Origin: Nocardiopsis gilva YIM 90087
GTDB taxonomy: Bacteria > Actinomycetota > Actinomycetes > Streptosporangiales > Streptosporangiaceae
Length of the DNA: 64,000 nt
Direction: 5' to 3'
NCBI RefSeq assembly: GCF_002263495.1
Contig: NZ_CP022753.1
Location: forward strand, 4,774,001-4,838,000
Under the pieces are notes generated by a model. That model made no database searches. It worked only from the letters and a program-made list of their open reading frames with translations, and was not told the DNA's origin. Positions 53,571 to 61,932 of this stretch are shown in pieces (position 1 is the stretch's first letter; each line of letters begins with the position of its first letter). Made by a program: the position numbers and the translations under genes.

Positions 53571-53739
53571 GGCGTCATCCTCATTGCTGCGCGATGGTGT
53601 TGTGCCCACCGGGGAAGGTGCCATGTCCGCCACTCGATCACCAGTGGTATGCCCGTTGTCATCCAGTCACTCGGTCAGGTGGATGGGGCCAGTCGCGCCA
53701 TCGGATACGTCCTGACGCGACGTGTGACCACCGCCTGGC

Positions 53740-54070
53740 TACTGGTGCAGAGGGTCTGCGGACCGATGAACTGGCCGCCACGGCGCCCGGGCGGGCCTCG
53801 CGGAAGCTGTCCGCGTGCGCCAGCGCCGAGGGGCACCGTCTCTACGACTAGGTCTGGATCAGGGTGTGAAGGGGCGAGTGAGGGGCGGCGTTAGTTGATG
53901 GTGCGCCCCACCGTCGCATTGGCGAGCTGGCTTTCTCTCGCCGCTATGCGCCCCCGGCTGTTCGCTCTCACCGTGCTGGTGGGGATGGCCGGACGCCGCT
54001 GGAGGGTCGAGGAGTGCTTCCAGCGGCCCAAGGGCCTGGCCCAGCTCGATGAGCATCAGGGTCGCGAAGA
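53740..54070 (+). pseudogene. Second IS701-like transposase C-terminal fragment
   Basis: Two rightward frames carry TDELAATAPGRASRKLSACA and then LVGMAGRRWRVEECFQRPKG plus LAQLDEHQ, the C-terminal RRWRVEECFQ..K...GLD..Q signature of IS701-type transposases. The N-terminal half is absent. From 54071 to 54836 no convincing gene is visible; a leftward open frame at 54149-54565 has no recognisable features. Confidence 0.65.
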
Positions 54071-54836
54071 CACCTCCTGATACAGGTAGCCAGTCCTTCC
54101 TCTTGCCTGCGCCGTCCTTGCCGCCACCAACGCGATCGAGTGTGCCGCTCACTTAACCTCGGACGGGCTGATCCCGTTGACCTGCAACGAGCTCTGATGA
54201 GCGATCGGAAATGTGCTTACTGGCCGGGATCCTGCCCTGGGCATCGGCTGCGCTAGTCGCGGTAGAGGCGCTGCCATCAATCGCGTGCTCCCATTTGCCA
54301 TAACCAGCGACATCTGGCCGCAGATGGATGATCCCCGGTATCTACGACTGGCGTACAACACGCCACGGACGTGCAGAGGCGCGTCGGGCATTCGATGTTC
54401 TCTTCGGACAACATTGGAGTCCCAGCTCTCAACACAAACTCGGCGAGGCGCAAGAGCCTCTGGTGTAGCGGGTCTTCCTGGTCTTACGCCGATCACCAGG
54501 AACTTCTCACTGTCAGAAGCGATTCCAGACGGCCAGTGCGAGTCTGTCATCTGCGCCTTCAGCATGGCGAGGGGTCATCCTCATTCTGCTGACACGGTCT
54601 TCTCCGTGAGCTTTCCTCCTGCACTCCTCGCACACAGGAAGGTCTTCACATCCACCTCGCCAAATGTGACAGATGCCACATTCATCTATTTTTGCTGATC
54701 TGACCTGCAGCTCTACACCATACACATTCAAGAGGTTGCGCGATACGGCACAAATAATGATCTTGTGTGATGAAACGTGACGAACGCATGTATATAATTC
54801 TGCGCTCCTCCGCCATCCTCCCCCAGGAACATTCGC

Positions 54837-56624
54837 GTGCTCAGACGAATCCACGACCCCCAGCGTGGCGCCTCCTTCACTCAATACGCGGCTGTTGTCG
54901 TGCTGTGTGCAGCGATCCTGCTTGCTCTCGTAGGGAGCGGGATGCTTAGCACTATCACCTCGAATGTGAGATCGGCCGCCGAGGGACTTTTCACCTCTGA
55001 GACACCAGGCTCAGGAGAGGGAGGAAAGGGCGGCAACCCGGAAGACGGATCCGATGCTGGTCATGCCCCAGAAGAGGACTCTGACTCGGATTCTGGAAAC
55101 GGCAACGGCGGTACCTCATCCTCCGACGGCTCTCAGGACGGGGAATCGGGCGCCGACGAGGGCGGCGGCTGGCTTGACGGCCTCGCTGACAAGGGTCGGC
55201 GCTTCGTCGGCGGCGCGGCGGATGCAGGTAGGAACGCACTGGACGACGCGCAAGAGTCCATTAAAGGTCTCCAGCAGGGCGTTGAGAACTTCATCGATGA
55301 TCCTGCGGGCTGGGTCGACAACAAGGTCAACGAGACTCGTGAGGATGTCGACACTATTGTCGATGCGGCCAAGAACGACCCCGTGGGATTGGCGCAGGAT
55401 TTCTTTGCCAGCGATGAGGCTCAGGAGCGCTGCCGCAGCGGAGATCGTGCGGGCTGCACCGGAATGATCGTCGTCGAGAACGCCGAGGCCCTCATCCCCA
55501 TCTGGGGTTGGAACAAGAAACGTGAGCGTCTCGATGATCTCGCCGACGCAGCCCGCCGCGGAGACAACAATGGTGGCTCCAACACCGACCACGAGACCCA
55601 AGCGGACGGCTTACCTGCTCCGTCTTCACGGGGGAGCGACTCGGGCGACGGTTCAGACAGCGATCAAGGCGATCGAGACGGCTCATCGAACGACGGCAAT
55701 GGGACACCCTGCTCCTGCAACTGCCCCAACAGCTTCCTGCCGGGAACCCCTGTCCTCTCGGGTGACGGACATCTCGTCCCCATCGAGGACATCAGAGTCG
55801 GTGACACCGTGTGGGCCTTCGATCCGACCACGGGAGAGGAAGGCCCCAGGGAAGTCCTGCGGACGATAGAGAACACCGAAGACAAGACGCTCGTCGATAT
55901 CAGCGTCACCGGGGAAGGTGGAAGCGGGGATGTTACCGCCACCGCCAGCCACCCCTTCTGGCTCCCCGAACTGGCCGAGTGGGTGCCTGCGGACGAGCTG
56001 TCGCCTGGGGCGTGGCTGCGTACGTCAGCGGGGACGTGGGTGCAGGTCACCGCGATCGACCAGCGCAACGTCCCCCAACAGCAGGTCCACAACCTCACCG
56101 TTGAGGGTCTCCACACCTACTTCGTCGCCAGCGGTGATGAGACCCTACTCGTACACAACGACGCCCCCGAGCGCGAGAGCAGCTGCCCCGACTGGCTGCG
56201 CGAACAGAGGGAGGAGGGCAACAAGTTCAACCGGGAGAGGGAGCCCCACTACACAGCCCGCGGTGGTGCCAACGAGGTGCACGTCGGGGAGCCAACTGAC
56301 AAAGGCCAGTACGTACGCCTGGACTCCTACGTCCCTGGTGAAGAGATCGTCTCCCGGAAGTACACTCAACTCGGTGATGTCCAGCCACAGACCGCCATCA
56401 AATATCTTCGGGAAATCCCGCAGAAGTACGGGCCAGGCACACCCATCGCCGATACACCAACCAACCGTCGAGACCTGGGGAGCGACAAGATCGGCAGGGG
56501 GCTGCGAGGCAAGATGATCCTCGAGGTTCCCCCACAGGGATCCCCGATTCCCCAGTCGGTCATCGACGAAGCGGACGGACTTAACATCACCATCCGTGAT
56601 TCCAACGGCAAGGTCTACAACTGA
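54837..56624 (+). CDS. Pilin-leader Hint-domain polymorphic toxin 2
   Basis: A 595-residue protein from GTG 54837. Its leader MLRRIHDPQRGASFTQYAAV matches toxin 1 except that the +5 Glu is Gln. A helix follows to about residue 42, then a Ser/Asp/Gly-rich linker to about 290. The Hint domain spans 296-441 (CPNSFLPGTPVLSGDGHLVP, ATASHPFWLPELAEW, terminal VHN). The tip 442-595 contains YVRLDSYVPGEEIVSRKYTQ, KYGPGTPIADTPTNRR and LEVPPQGSPIPQSVIDEADG. A similar tail occurs at the ends of other secreted toxins, probably a nuclease-type domain; this is recalled, not searched. Confidence 0.88.
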   Translation: MLRRIHDPQRGASFTQYAAVVVLCAAILLALVGSGMLSTITSNVRSAAEGLFTSETPGSGEGGKGGNPEDGSDAGHAPEEDSDSDSGNGNGGTSSSDGSQDGESGADEGGGWLDGLADKGRRFVGGAADAGRNALDDAQESIKGLQQGVENFIDDPAGWVDNKVNETREDVDTIVDAAKNDPVGLAQDFFASDEAQERCRSGDRAGCTGMIVVENAEALIPIWGWNKKRERLDDLADAARRGDNNGGSNTDHETQADGLPAPSSRGSDSGDGSDSDQGDRDGSSNDGNGTPCSCNCPNSFLPGTPVLSGDGHLVPIEDIRVGDTVWAFDPTTGEEGPREVLRTIENTEDKTLVDISVTGEGGSGDVTATASHPFWLPELAEWVPADELSPGAWLRTSAGTWVQVTAIDQRNVPQQQVHNLTVEGLHTYFVASGDETLLVHNDAPERESSCPDWLREQREEGNKFNREREPHYTARGGANEVHVGEPTDKGQYVRLDSYVPGEEIVSRKYTQLGDVQPQTAIKYLREIPQKYGPGTPIADTPTNRRDLGSDKIGRGLRGKMILEVPPQGSPIPQSVIDEADGLNITIRDSNGKVYN

Positions 56625-56638
56625 GGCCGGGGAGGGAT

Positions 56639-57175
56639 ATGAGCATCAGCGGAGTGACTTACTGCCAGAACTGGAGTACCAAACTCAAGGGCCCAGGACG
56701 ACCTCTCACCGAGTCGGCTGCCCGTAGGCGGTGGGACAAGGGTGACGCTTTCACTGCAGTCATCCCCCCGCTTGAGGCAGACGGGCAACCGACCCTGGTC
56801 ACGGTCTGTTGGCGCAACAACTACCTGGAGACCGTCTTCCTCGATCGTTTCGGTCGGCAAACGACCGCGTACGAGTTCCACCGTGTCGATGACGAACATC
56901 TCTTCCTCGAGAGAGTCTGGCTCCATCGGTACCCCAGCGACGACCCCAGTCTCGGGCTGAACGGTGCCGACCGAATCGAGTGGATCCTCTATCACGCCGA
57001 GGATCGCATGACGCACCACATCACCGACAAGACCGAGCATTTCAAGGAGAAGGTCGAGTACTCGGATATCGACTTCACGCCGAACTGGGAGCAGCTTCCT
57101 GAGTTCGGTGACTGGGCTTCCGTTGCTCGCTACGAGCGAAAGCAACCTCCGATCGGCGGAGCCGGCGGACAATGA
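56639..57175 (+). CDS. Candidate immunity protein for toxin 2
   Basis: A 178-residue soluble protein, 15 bases after the toxin stop, beginning MSISGVTYCQNWSTKLKGPG. Segments VCWRNNYLETVFLDRFGRQT, VDDEHLFLERVWLHRYPSDD and DFTPNWEQLPEFGDWASVAR suggest a compact beta-rich fold. Tight linkage and lack of export signal fit a cytoplasmic inhibitor of the toxin tip. The stop overlaps the next start as ATGA. Confidence 0.65.
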   Translation: MSISGVTYCQNWSTKLKGPGRPLTESAARRRWDKGDAFTAVIPPLEADGQPTLVTVCWRNNYLETVFLDRFGRQTTAYEFHRVDDEHLFLERVWLHRYPSDDPSLGLNGADRIEWILYHAEDRMTHHITDKTEHFKEKVEYSDIDFTPNWEQLPEFGDWASVARYERKQPPIGGAGGQ

Positions 57176-57732
57176 TGAGTTCTCGTCTCATCTCTCGTGC
57201 GCTCGCGCCTCAGGTAACCGTCGCGAGCCTCGGCCTCCTCCTTGCTGTTGGCTGCTCACCAGCGACGGAGGACGGAGAATCGACTGCCCCGACGCAACAG
57301 GTACAGGTCGGAGCAGTGATGTACAACCTGCCCGCCGATTGGGTACGCGACGAGGATGCAGGGGAAGGGTGGGTCCGCTATCTCGGCTTCCACCCGAGCC
57401 ATCCCAACGTCGCTGCCGCAGAGTTCCTGACCTATGAGCACATTCCCCACGACAGTGCTCTCGAAGACGCAGCCGACATCCTTTCGATCGGTTACCCCAC
57501 AGATACAGACTTCAAGATCGACGACTCAGGTGCCACCGTTGTCCCGGGAGCCGAAGAGGCCCTACGCACGGATCTGAGACAGGACTTCGATCGCCCTGAA
57601 TTCGAGACCCTGCACATCTCCGACTACGCAATACGTACCAGTCAGGGCAGCGTCACCGCGTTCAGGATCTCAGCGGTAGAAGAGCTGGTCGAAAACGGCG
57701 TCCGAGACGACGTTGTAGAGGATCTCCTCTGA
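57172..57732 (+). CDS. Lipoprotein coupled to the immunity gene
   Basis: A 186-residue lipoprotein; the signal has a basic start, a hydrophobic core and the lipobox LLAVGCSP. The mature part (VQVGAVMYNLPADWVRDEDA, ISDYAIRTSQGSVTAFRISA) resembles small actinomycete surface lipoproteins. Translational coupling to the immunity gene suggests it belongs to the toxin 2 module, perhaps as surface-side protection. A weak hairpin (57743-57760) follows. The gap to 58061 holds no other gene. Confidence 0.7.
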   Translation: MMSSRLISRALAPQVTVASLGLLLAVGCSPATEDGESTAPTQQVQVGAVMYNLPADWVRDEDAGEGWVRYLGFHPSHPNVAAAEFLTYEHIPHDSALEDAADILSIGYPTDTDFKIDDSGATVVPGAEEALRTDLRQDFDRPEFETLHISDYAIRTSQGSVTAFRISAVEELVENGVRDDVVEDLL

Positions 57733-57742
57733 ACAGACGGCG

Positions 57743-57760
57743 GGTGTGTGGAGTCACACC
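57743..57760 (+). terminator. Weak hairpin after the lipoprotein
   Basis: GGTGTG and CACACC form a 6-bp stem shortly after the lipoprotein stop. Confidence 0.35.
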
Positions 57761-58061
57761 GCGCATCGCGATATTCTCTGGTCATCGTGAACCTGCGGTA
57801 CCACTGACGGCTCTCAAACGCGTTCTATGACCGTGTCTCTTGCATAGTTATCGACAGGAGATAAGTCCTGTCGCCACCAGCGAGAGGCCCCCTCCCCTTC
57901 ACCCGCCTCGTACGTTCTGTACGGAGAGTCCGTCTCTTCGCCGTCCTACAGGAACGACGTCAGGTCTGCTAAGTCAGTGGTCTCTCCTGAGCATCAAGCC
58001 ACAGGCAGTAGGACGAGGGACACCCGAGCGAGATGACGGGCCCGAACCATGAACGCCTCTC

Positions 58062-58526
58062 TCATCGCCGATTGATCTCGTAGGTGCGCAGGTAGACATC
58101 AGCGGTCTCGTCGTCCGAGTAGAGAACGAGCCCTTCGGTCTGCGTTCCGGACTCCTGGTCGATTCCGGTGCACTCGCGGGTCTCCTCCCCCGCTTTCGCC
58201 GCGACATCGGCATCGATACCGAAACGCTGCTGTTCCTCGGTTGACGTCCCCTCCAGGTGAGGCAACCAGCCCTTTACCTGGCGGCAGACTTCCTCAGCTT
58301 CGTCCGGCGACCCGGAAAAGTGCACCTTGTACTCAACGTTTCCGTCGTCGTCACGCTCTGCGGTAATGTCCGGCTCATCCACGCCGTCAGGAAGCTGAAC
58401 ACTCGAGTACTCCTCAAACGCACCAAGAGAGGTGTCGATATCAGCCGGATCTCCCTGGCGTAAGGCGTTGGATCCAGCCGAACATCCGGCGGCGAGAAGC
58501 GACAGCGCCAGTGCCTCAGTGACCAT
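58062..58526 (-). CDS. Candidate immunity lipoprotein downstream of broken toxin 3
   Basis: About 154 residues from the ATG at 58524-58526, giving MVTEALALSLLAAGCSAGS with a lipobox but no basic n-region. The same frame is open upstream into the toxin remnant, so the start is uncertain and fusion with its last codons is possible. The mature part (DITAERDDDGNVEYKVHFSG, DQESGTQTEGLVLYSDDE) has four cysteines including the lipidated one. Position behind a toxin tail suggests immunity. Confidence 0.55.
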   Translation of the reverse strand: MVTEALALSLLAAGCSAGSNALRQGDPADIDTSLGAFEEYSSVQLPDGVDEPDITAERDDDGNVEYKVHFSGSPDEAEEVCRQVKGWLPHLEGTSTEEQQRFGIDADVAAKAGEETRECTGIDQESGTQTEGLVLYSDDETADVYLRTYEINRR

Positions 58527-58529
58527 GCC

Positions 58530-59157
58530 CCCATGGCTATGTCGCCCCCATCGTCCTGTTTCTTCCTTGGTGGTCTTTTCGGATCGGCCGTGCATCATGA
58601 ACTCTTGAGCAATCCCGGCACGGTGCATCTCCGCGGGCGTCCCATCCGAGACGTTGAAGGATCCGATGTTGCTGCTTTTCCCGCCATCCCAGTTGTAGTT
58701 GAGGTTGTACTACCAACCACCGATCGCATAGAACCAGTTCCGGCTCACCGAAGCCCTGTTCGTTTAGTGCCGCATCACCTGGAGGATCCGGCTTGTCCTC
58801 GGGGTCTTGGTGGAGCCCCGGTCGGTCTCGCGTTCGTCCGCCGCGTTTCGTCCTGTCTCGCGCCAGCCGTGGTCGAGATCATCATTGTCCTCGACTCCAG
58901 CAGAACGTAGTTGGCCGCTGACACGACGCCCTGGCCCGATCCTTGAGCGCCCACGCTGACGGTCTCGAAGGGGACGACCATACTCGCCATTCTCGCTGGC
59001 CTGGTCACCCGAGGCCCCGGAATCAGCAGTCCCGACTCCGGGTTTCACTGTGGACAGCAGCCCGCTGCTGTATATCGCCGCAAGCACCGCGACACACAGC
59101 ACCACTACAGCGATCGTGGCAAGTTCACGCGTGTACCAATGGCTGATGTTCAAATTT
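58530..59157 (-). pseudogene. Broken pilin-leader polymorphic toxin 3
   Basis: Leftward from about 59150 a pilin-like helix is readable (AVVVLCVAVLAAIYSSGLLS, compare AVVVLCAAILLALVGSGMLS in toxin 2). The frame then loses sense in an Asp/Arg-rich stretch, with a Pro/Asp linker in another frame near 58790. The tail reads NLNYNWDGGKSSNIGSFNVS and TPAEMHRAGIAQEFMMHG after an in-frame TAG near 58710. The latter is a known type of toxin C-terminal end. No Hint domain remains. Confidence 0.65.
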
Positions 59158-59283
59158 CGGCTGAGGAACACGGGTGTGGCGGCCGAACACCGACACCCTG
59201 CCCAGACCTGAGATAGCCTCTCCACCCGACGAATGGCAGCTCCCTTCCCACATACCTGCCCGACCCCCGAAGGCCTGGTGAGC

Positions 59284-60057
59284 ATGACCATGACGAGACG
59301 AGCGATTGCGACACTGGCGGTTTCCCTCCCACTCCTGGCCGGCGGGTGCGTGAGCCCTCCCGAGAATGAGCAGTCGGTTGGAAACGGGCAGGACGGAGGC
59401 GATCCGGAGATGGAGGCCACCGGTCGCGGTGAGCGAGGTGGTCCTACAGATGTCGAAGTCGACGGTGAGCCGATCCTGGAGATCGGTGGGGTCAAGACCG
59501 AGGCGACGGCCAGCGACACAATAGAGCTGTTCACCCGCCCCGCCGATTCCGACCAGGATGGACCCCTGGGAGACGCCAGCCCCGACTGGACCTCGCGGCT
59601 ACGCATCACCTTCACGTCGGCTGAACGCGACGGTGTCGACATCACCTTTCACGGAACCGCGGCGTATCTCCATGACGAAGGTGCCTACGTCATCCACAGC
59701 ATGGACTTCAGCGTGCTGCTGCCGGAAGAACAGGCTGACGCAAGCGGAGACGGGACGGCCAACCCCGGTTTCCGAACCTTTACTGCGGGGGCTGCGGAGC
59801 CGCTGGTCACGCTGACCCAGGACAAGCCCGAGCAGGAGTTCGACGTGACGATCGCTGGTGTCCCGGAAGAGGACGAGGCCATGCGCCTCCCCGATGGCCT
59901 ACCGAGCCGCTACGTCCAGTACGAGACCCCGGAGACGCTCTGGGGACACAAGTTGGACCCTCCCGACGACTTCACTCCTGGGCGGCTTTGCTACGGCGAG
60001 GGGGATACTTGGCACGATGTCGAGCTGTTCGAGTTCACGGACATCCCGTGTGGTTGA
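59284..60057 (+). CDS. Putative surface lipoprotein
   Basis: A 257-residue lipoprotein; the ATG at 59284 (or 59290) gives TRRAIATLAVSLPLLAGGCV with a lipobox. The mature region is acidic, with TSRLRITFTSAERDGVDITF and a C-terminal KLDPPDDFTPGRLCYGEGDT that includes paired cysteines. No family is recognised. It is divergent from toxin remnant 3. The gap 60058-60401 holds no convincing gene. Confidence 0.7.
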   Translation: MTMTRRAIATLAVSLPLLAGGCVSPPENEQSVGNGQDGGDPEMEATGRGERGGPTDVEVDGEPILEIGGVKTEATASDTIELFTRPADSDQDGPLGDASPDWTSRLRITFTSAERDGVDITFHGTAAYLHDEGAYVIHSMDFSVLLPEEQADASGDGTANPGFRTFTAGAAEPLVTLTQDKPEQEFDVTIAGVPEEDEAMRLPDGLPSRYVQYETPETLWGHKLDPPDDFTPGRLCYGEGDTWHDVELFEFTDIPCG

Positions 60058-60401
60058 GGGGAATCCACCACGCCTGCGAAGCTCCCGCGATAGTTCCCTA
60101 CTGTGCCGAAAGCTATGACAGAGGCTGCAGCACCGTGGGTCGCCTCGGTCGGGCTTCTTGCTCCGACCAACCGCACGGAACACCCCTTCACCCTGCGCTC
60201 CCCCACTTCTTCCGGCGCCGAATAGACGAGCGACAGTCGCCCATGCACTCCGCGGTCCTCCAGGCTCTGTCCCTCGCGATACCGGCGAGGGACTCGTCCC
60301 CGCCCAGGGCCAAGACGAACAGCAAGGGGTGTTGTCTGCCCCGCGGCGACATGGGCCTGGCTGGCGGACGTTCGTGCCTGGAAACATCCGAACAGGACGG
60401 T

Positions 60402-61436
60402 CTACGCTGATGTGGTTTCCCGAGCGGGTGACCATCTCTGGGTCTCGGCGAAGAAGTCGTTGATCGGCACCGTCTCTTCAGCGTTCCGTGCGAGGTGGTA
60501 GACGTGCATTCCGACGGCGAGGTCGAGGACCCCCAGGCCGAACGGTGAGAAAACCACAGGCTTGTCATCTCCGATGTGGGCTCTCCCCTTGATGACATCG
60601 GCGAGAGTTCCGGTGATGAATCCGCGGTGTCCGTACTTCTGCTCTGCCAGGTGCGGGGAGGTGCCCGCGGTCAGGCAGTGCTCAATGTCGTCCAGAATGT
60701 TGTAAGACTCGCGCACGACTTCCGGCCCGATATCGCGCAGCGAAATATTGAGCACGACCTGCCCGGCGGAAAAGTCATCCGGCTCAGTGATATAGGGGGT
60801 ACCTGCCGTAGTGGCCAGGATGACTACGTCGGCTCCGGAGACGGCTTCCTGCCTCCGAAGCGCTGTATGGGCCGAGTATCCGAGCTGCTGTTGTGTGTAG
60901 TCGGCGAGCGCCTGGCTGTACTGGGGGTTCTGGTCGTGGATGGCGAAGGAATCGACGTGCCACTGCTGGGCGGCGAAGAACTCGAGGATATTGCGTGCGA
61001 TGATGCCGCTGCCGATCACGGCGACCGTTCCCGCCCGGCGTCCGCCGGTCAGGCGTTCGGCGGCGAGGGCCGCTGAGGCCGCTGTGCGGGCCGCGCTGAT
61101 CTGCGAGGCCTCCAGGCAGGCGAACGGGTATCCGGTGGTGTAGTCGTTGAGCAGCAGCACCGCTGAGGCGCGTGGAATTCCCGACTCGATGTTCCCCGGG
61201 AAACTGCCGATCCATTTGATTCCGGCGACGTCGTTCTCGCCGCCGAGGTAGGCGGGCAGCGCGATGATGCGGCTGTCCGGCTTGTCCGGGAACTTCAGGA
61301 AATAGCTGTTTGGGTTGACGGACTCACCCCTGTCATGGGCCAGGTAGGTGTCCTCGACTGTTTTCACGAGTTCCGATCGGCTACCGGAAATAATCGAACG
61401 GGCGGTCTGCCCGGTGATGACATGGAAGGGGAACAT
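60402..61436 (-). CDS. sbnB: SbnB-like N-(2-amino-2-carboxyethyl)-L-glutamate dehydrogenase
   Basis: A 344-residue ornithine cyclodeaminase-family enzyme. The ATG at 61434-61436 has GGAGG nine bases upstream. Seen: HDRGESVNPNSYFLKFPDKP, GIKWIGSFPGNIESGIPRAS, the NAD motif VAVIGSGIIARNILEFF and VVLNISLRDIGPEVV. SbnB oxidatively splits the SbnA product to L-2,3-diaminopropionate and 2-oxoglutarate. An SbnA-like gene at the right edge supports the call. It is the last gene of the operon. Confidence 0.87.
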   Translation of the reverse strand: MFPFHVITGQTARSIISGSRSELVKTVEDTYLAHDRGESVNPNSYFLKFPDKPDSRIIALPAYLGGENDVAGIKWIGSFPGNIESGIPRASAVLLLNDYTTGYPFACLEASQISAARTAASAALAAERLTGGRRAGTVAVIGSGIIARNILEFFAAQQWHVDSFAIHDQNPQYSQALADYTQQQLGYSAHTALRRQEAVSGADVVILATTAGTPYITEPDDFSAGQVVLNISLRDIGPEVVRESYNILDDIEHCLTAGTSPHLAEQKYGHRGFITGTLADVIKGRAHIGDDKPVVFSPFGLGVLDLAVGMHVYHLARNAEETVPINDFFAETQRWSPARETTSA

Positions 61437-61450
61437 GAGAGATGGCCTCC

Positions 61451-61903
61451 TTACCGCCACAGGGAGAACTTCTTGGTCAGCGGATCGATGATCTCTTTCT
61501 TTCCGAACGCCGCGACGCCGTAGTAGTCCAGTTCTTCCTCGGGAGTCTGGGCCATGCGGTCCAGCTGTTCGCGGTAGGTGTCACCGGTCATATCGGAAGT
61601 GAAGTCGGTGAAGCACACGTCGGCGGCGATGAAGTCATTGCGCAGGCGGCGCAGCCATGCGGGGCGGCCCTGCAGGACGGCCAGCGACAGCCCGGAGAGC
61701 GGGCTGTGGCTGCCGCCGTCGGAGTCGGCGAAGTCGAGGAAGGACATGTGCGCGAGCTGATCGTCGCCGCTGCGTGCGGCTTGCGCCACCAGCCCCAGAG
61801 CGAGGTGGCTGGCTGCGTTGAGCGCGACCCCCGAATCCAGCTTGGCCTTCAGGGCCACGACGAACTTGTAGTCGGTGAAGACCGCAGGTTCAGATGAATT
61901 CAT
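61451..61903 (-). CDS. DUF2000-family protein
   Basis: A 150-residue protein from the ATG at 61901-61903, preceded by AAAAGGAG; the upstream open frame is only the end of the neighbouring gene. The DUF2000 signature reads FVVALKAKLDSGVALNAASH, then LALGLVAQAAR. The C-terminus has TPEEELDYYGVAAFGKKEII. Function unknown; it is tightly placed in the diaminopropionate operon, and similar small proteins occur beside peptide biosynthesis genes. Confidence 0.8.
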   Translation of the reverse strand: MNSSEPAVFTDYKFVVALKAKLDSGVALNAASHLALGLVAQAARSGDDQLAHMSFLDFADSDGGSHSPLSGLSLAVLQGRPAWLRRLRNDFIAADVCFTDFTSDMTGDTYREQLDRMAQTPEEELDYYGVAAFGKKEIIDPLTKKFSLWR

Positions 61904-61932
61904 GATGCACTCCTTTTCTGGTTTCTGGACTT

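Noticed and set aside
53895-54080. Rightward 61-codon frame as a small gene
   Set aside because: Its text is the C-terminal signature of a transposase with no N-terminal part.
54149-54565. Leftward open frame of 138 codons
   Set aside because: No ribosome site, no recognisable motif and no operon partner; its text does not look like a conserved protein.
59899-60435. Leftward 178-codon frame overlapping the end of the lipoprotein gene
   Set aside because: It overlaps a well-supported lipoprotein on the other strand and has the composition of a shadow frame.
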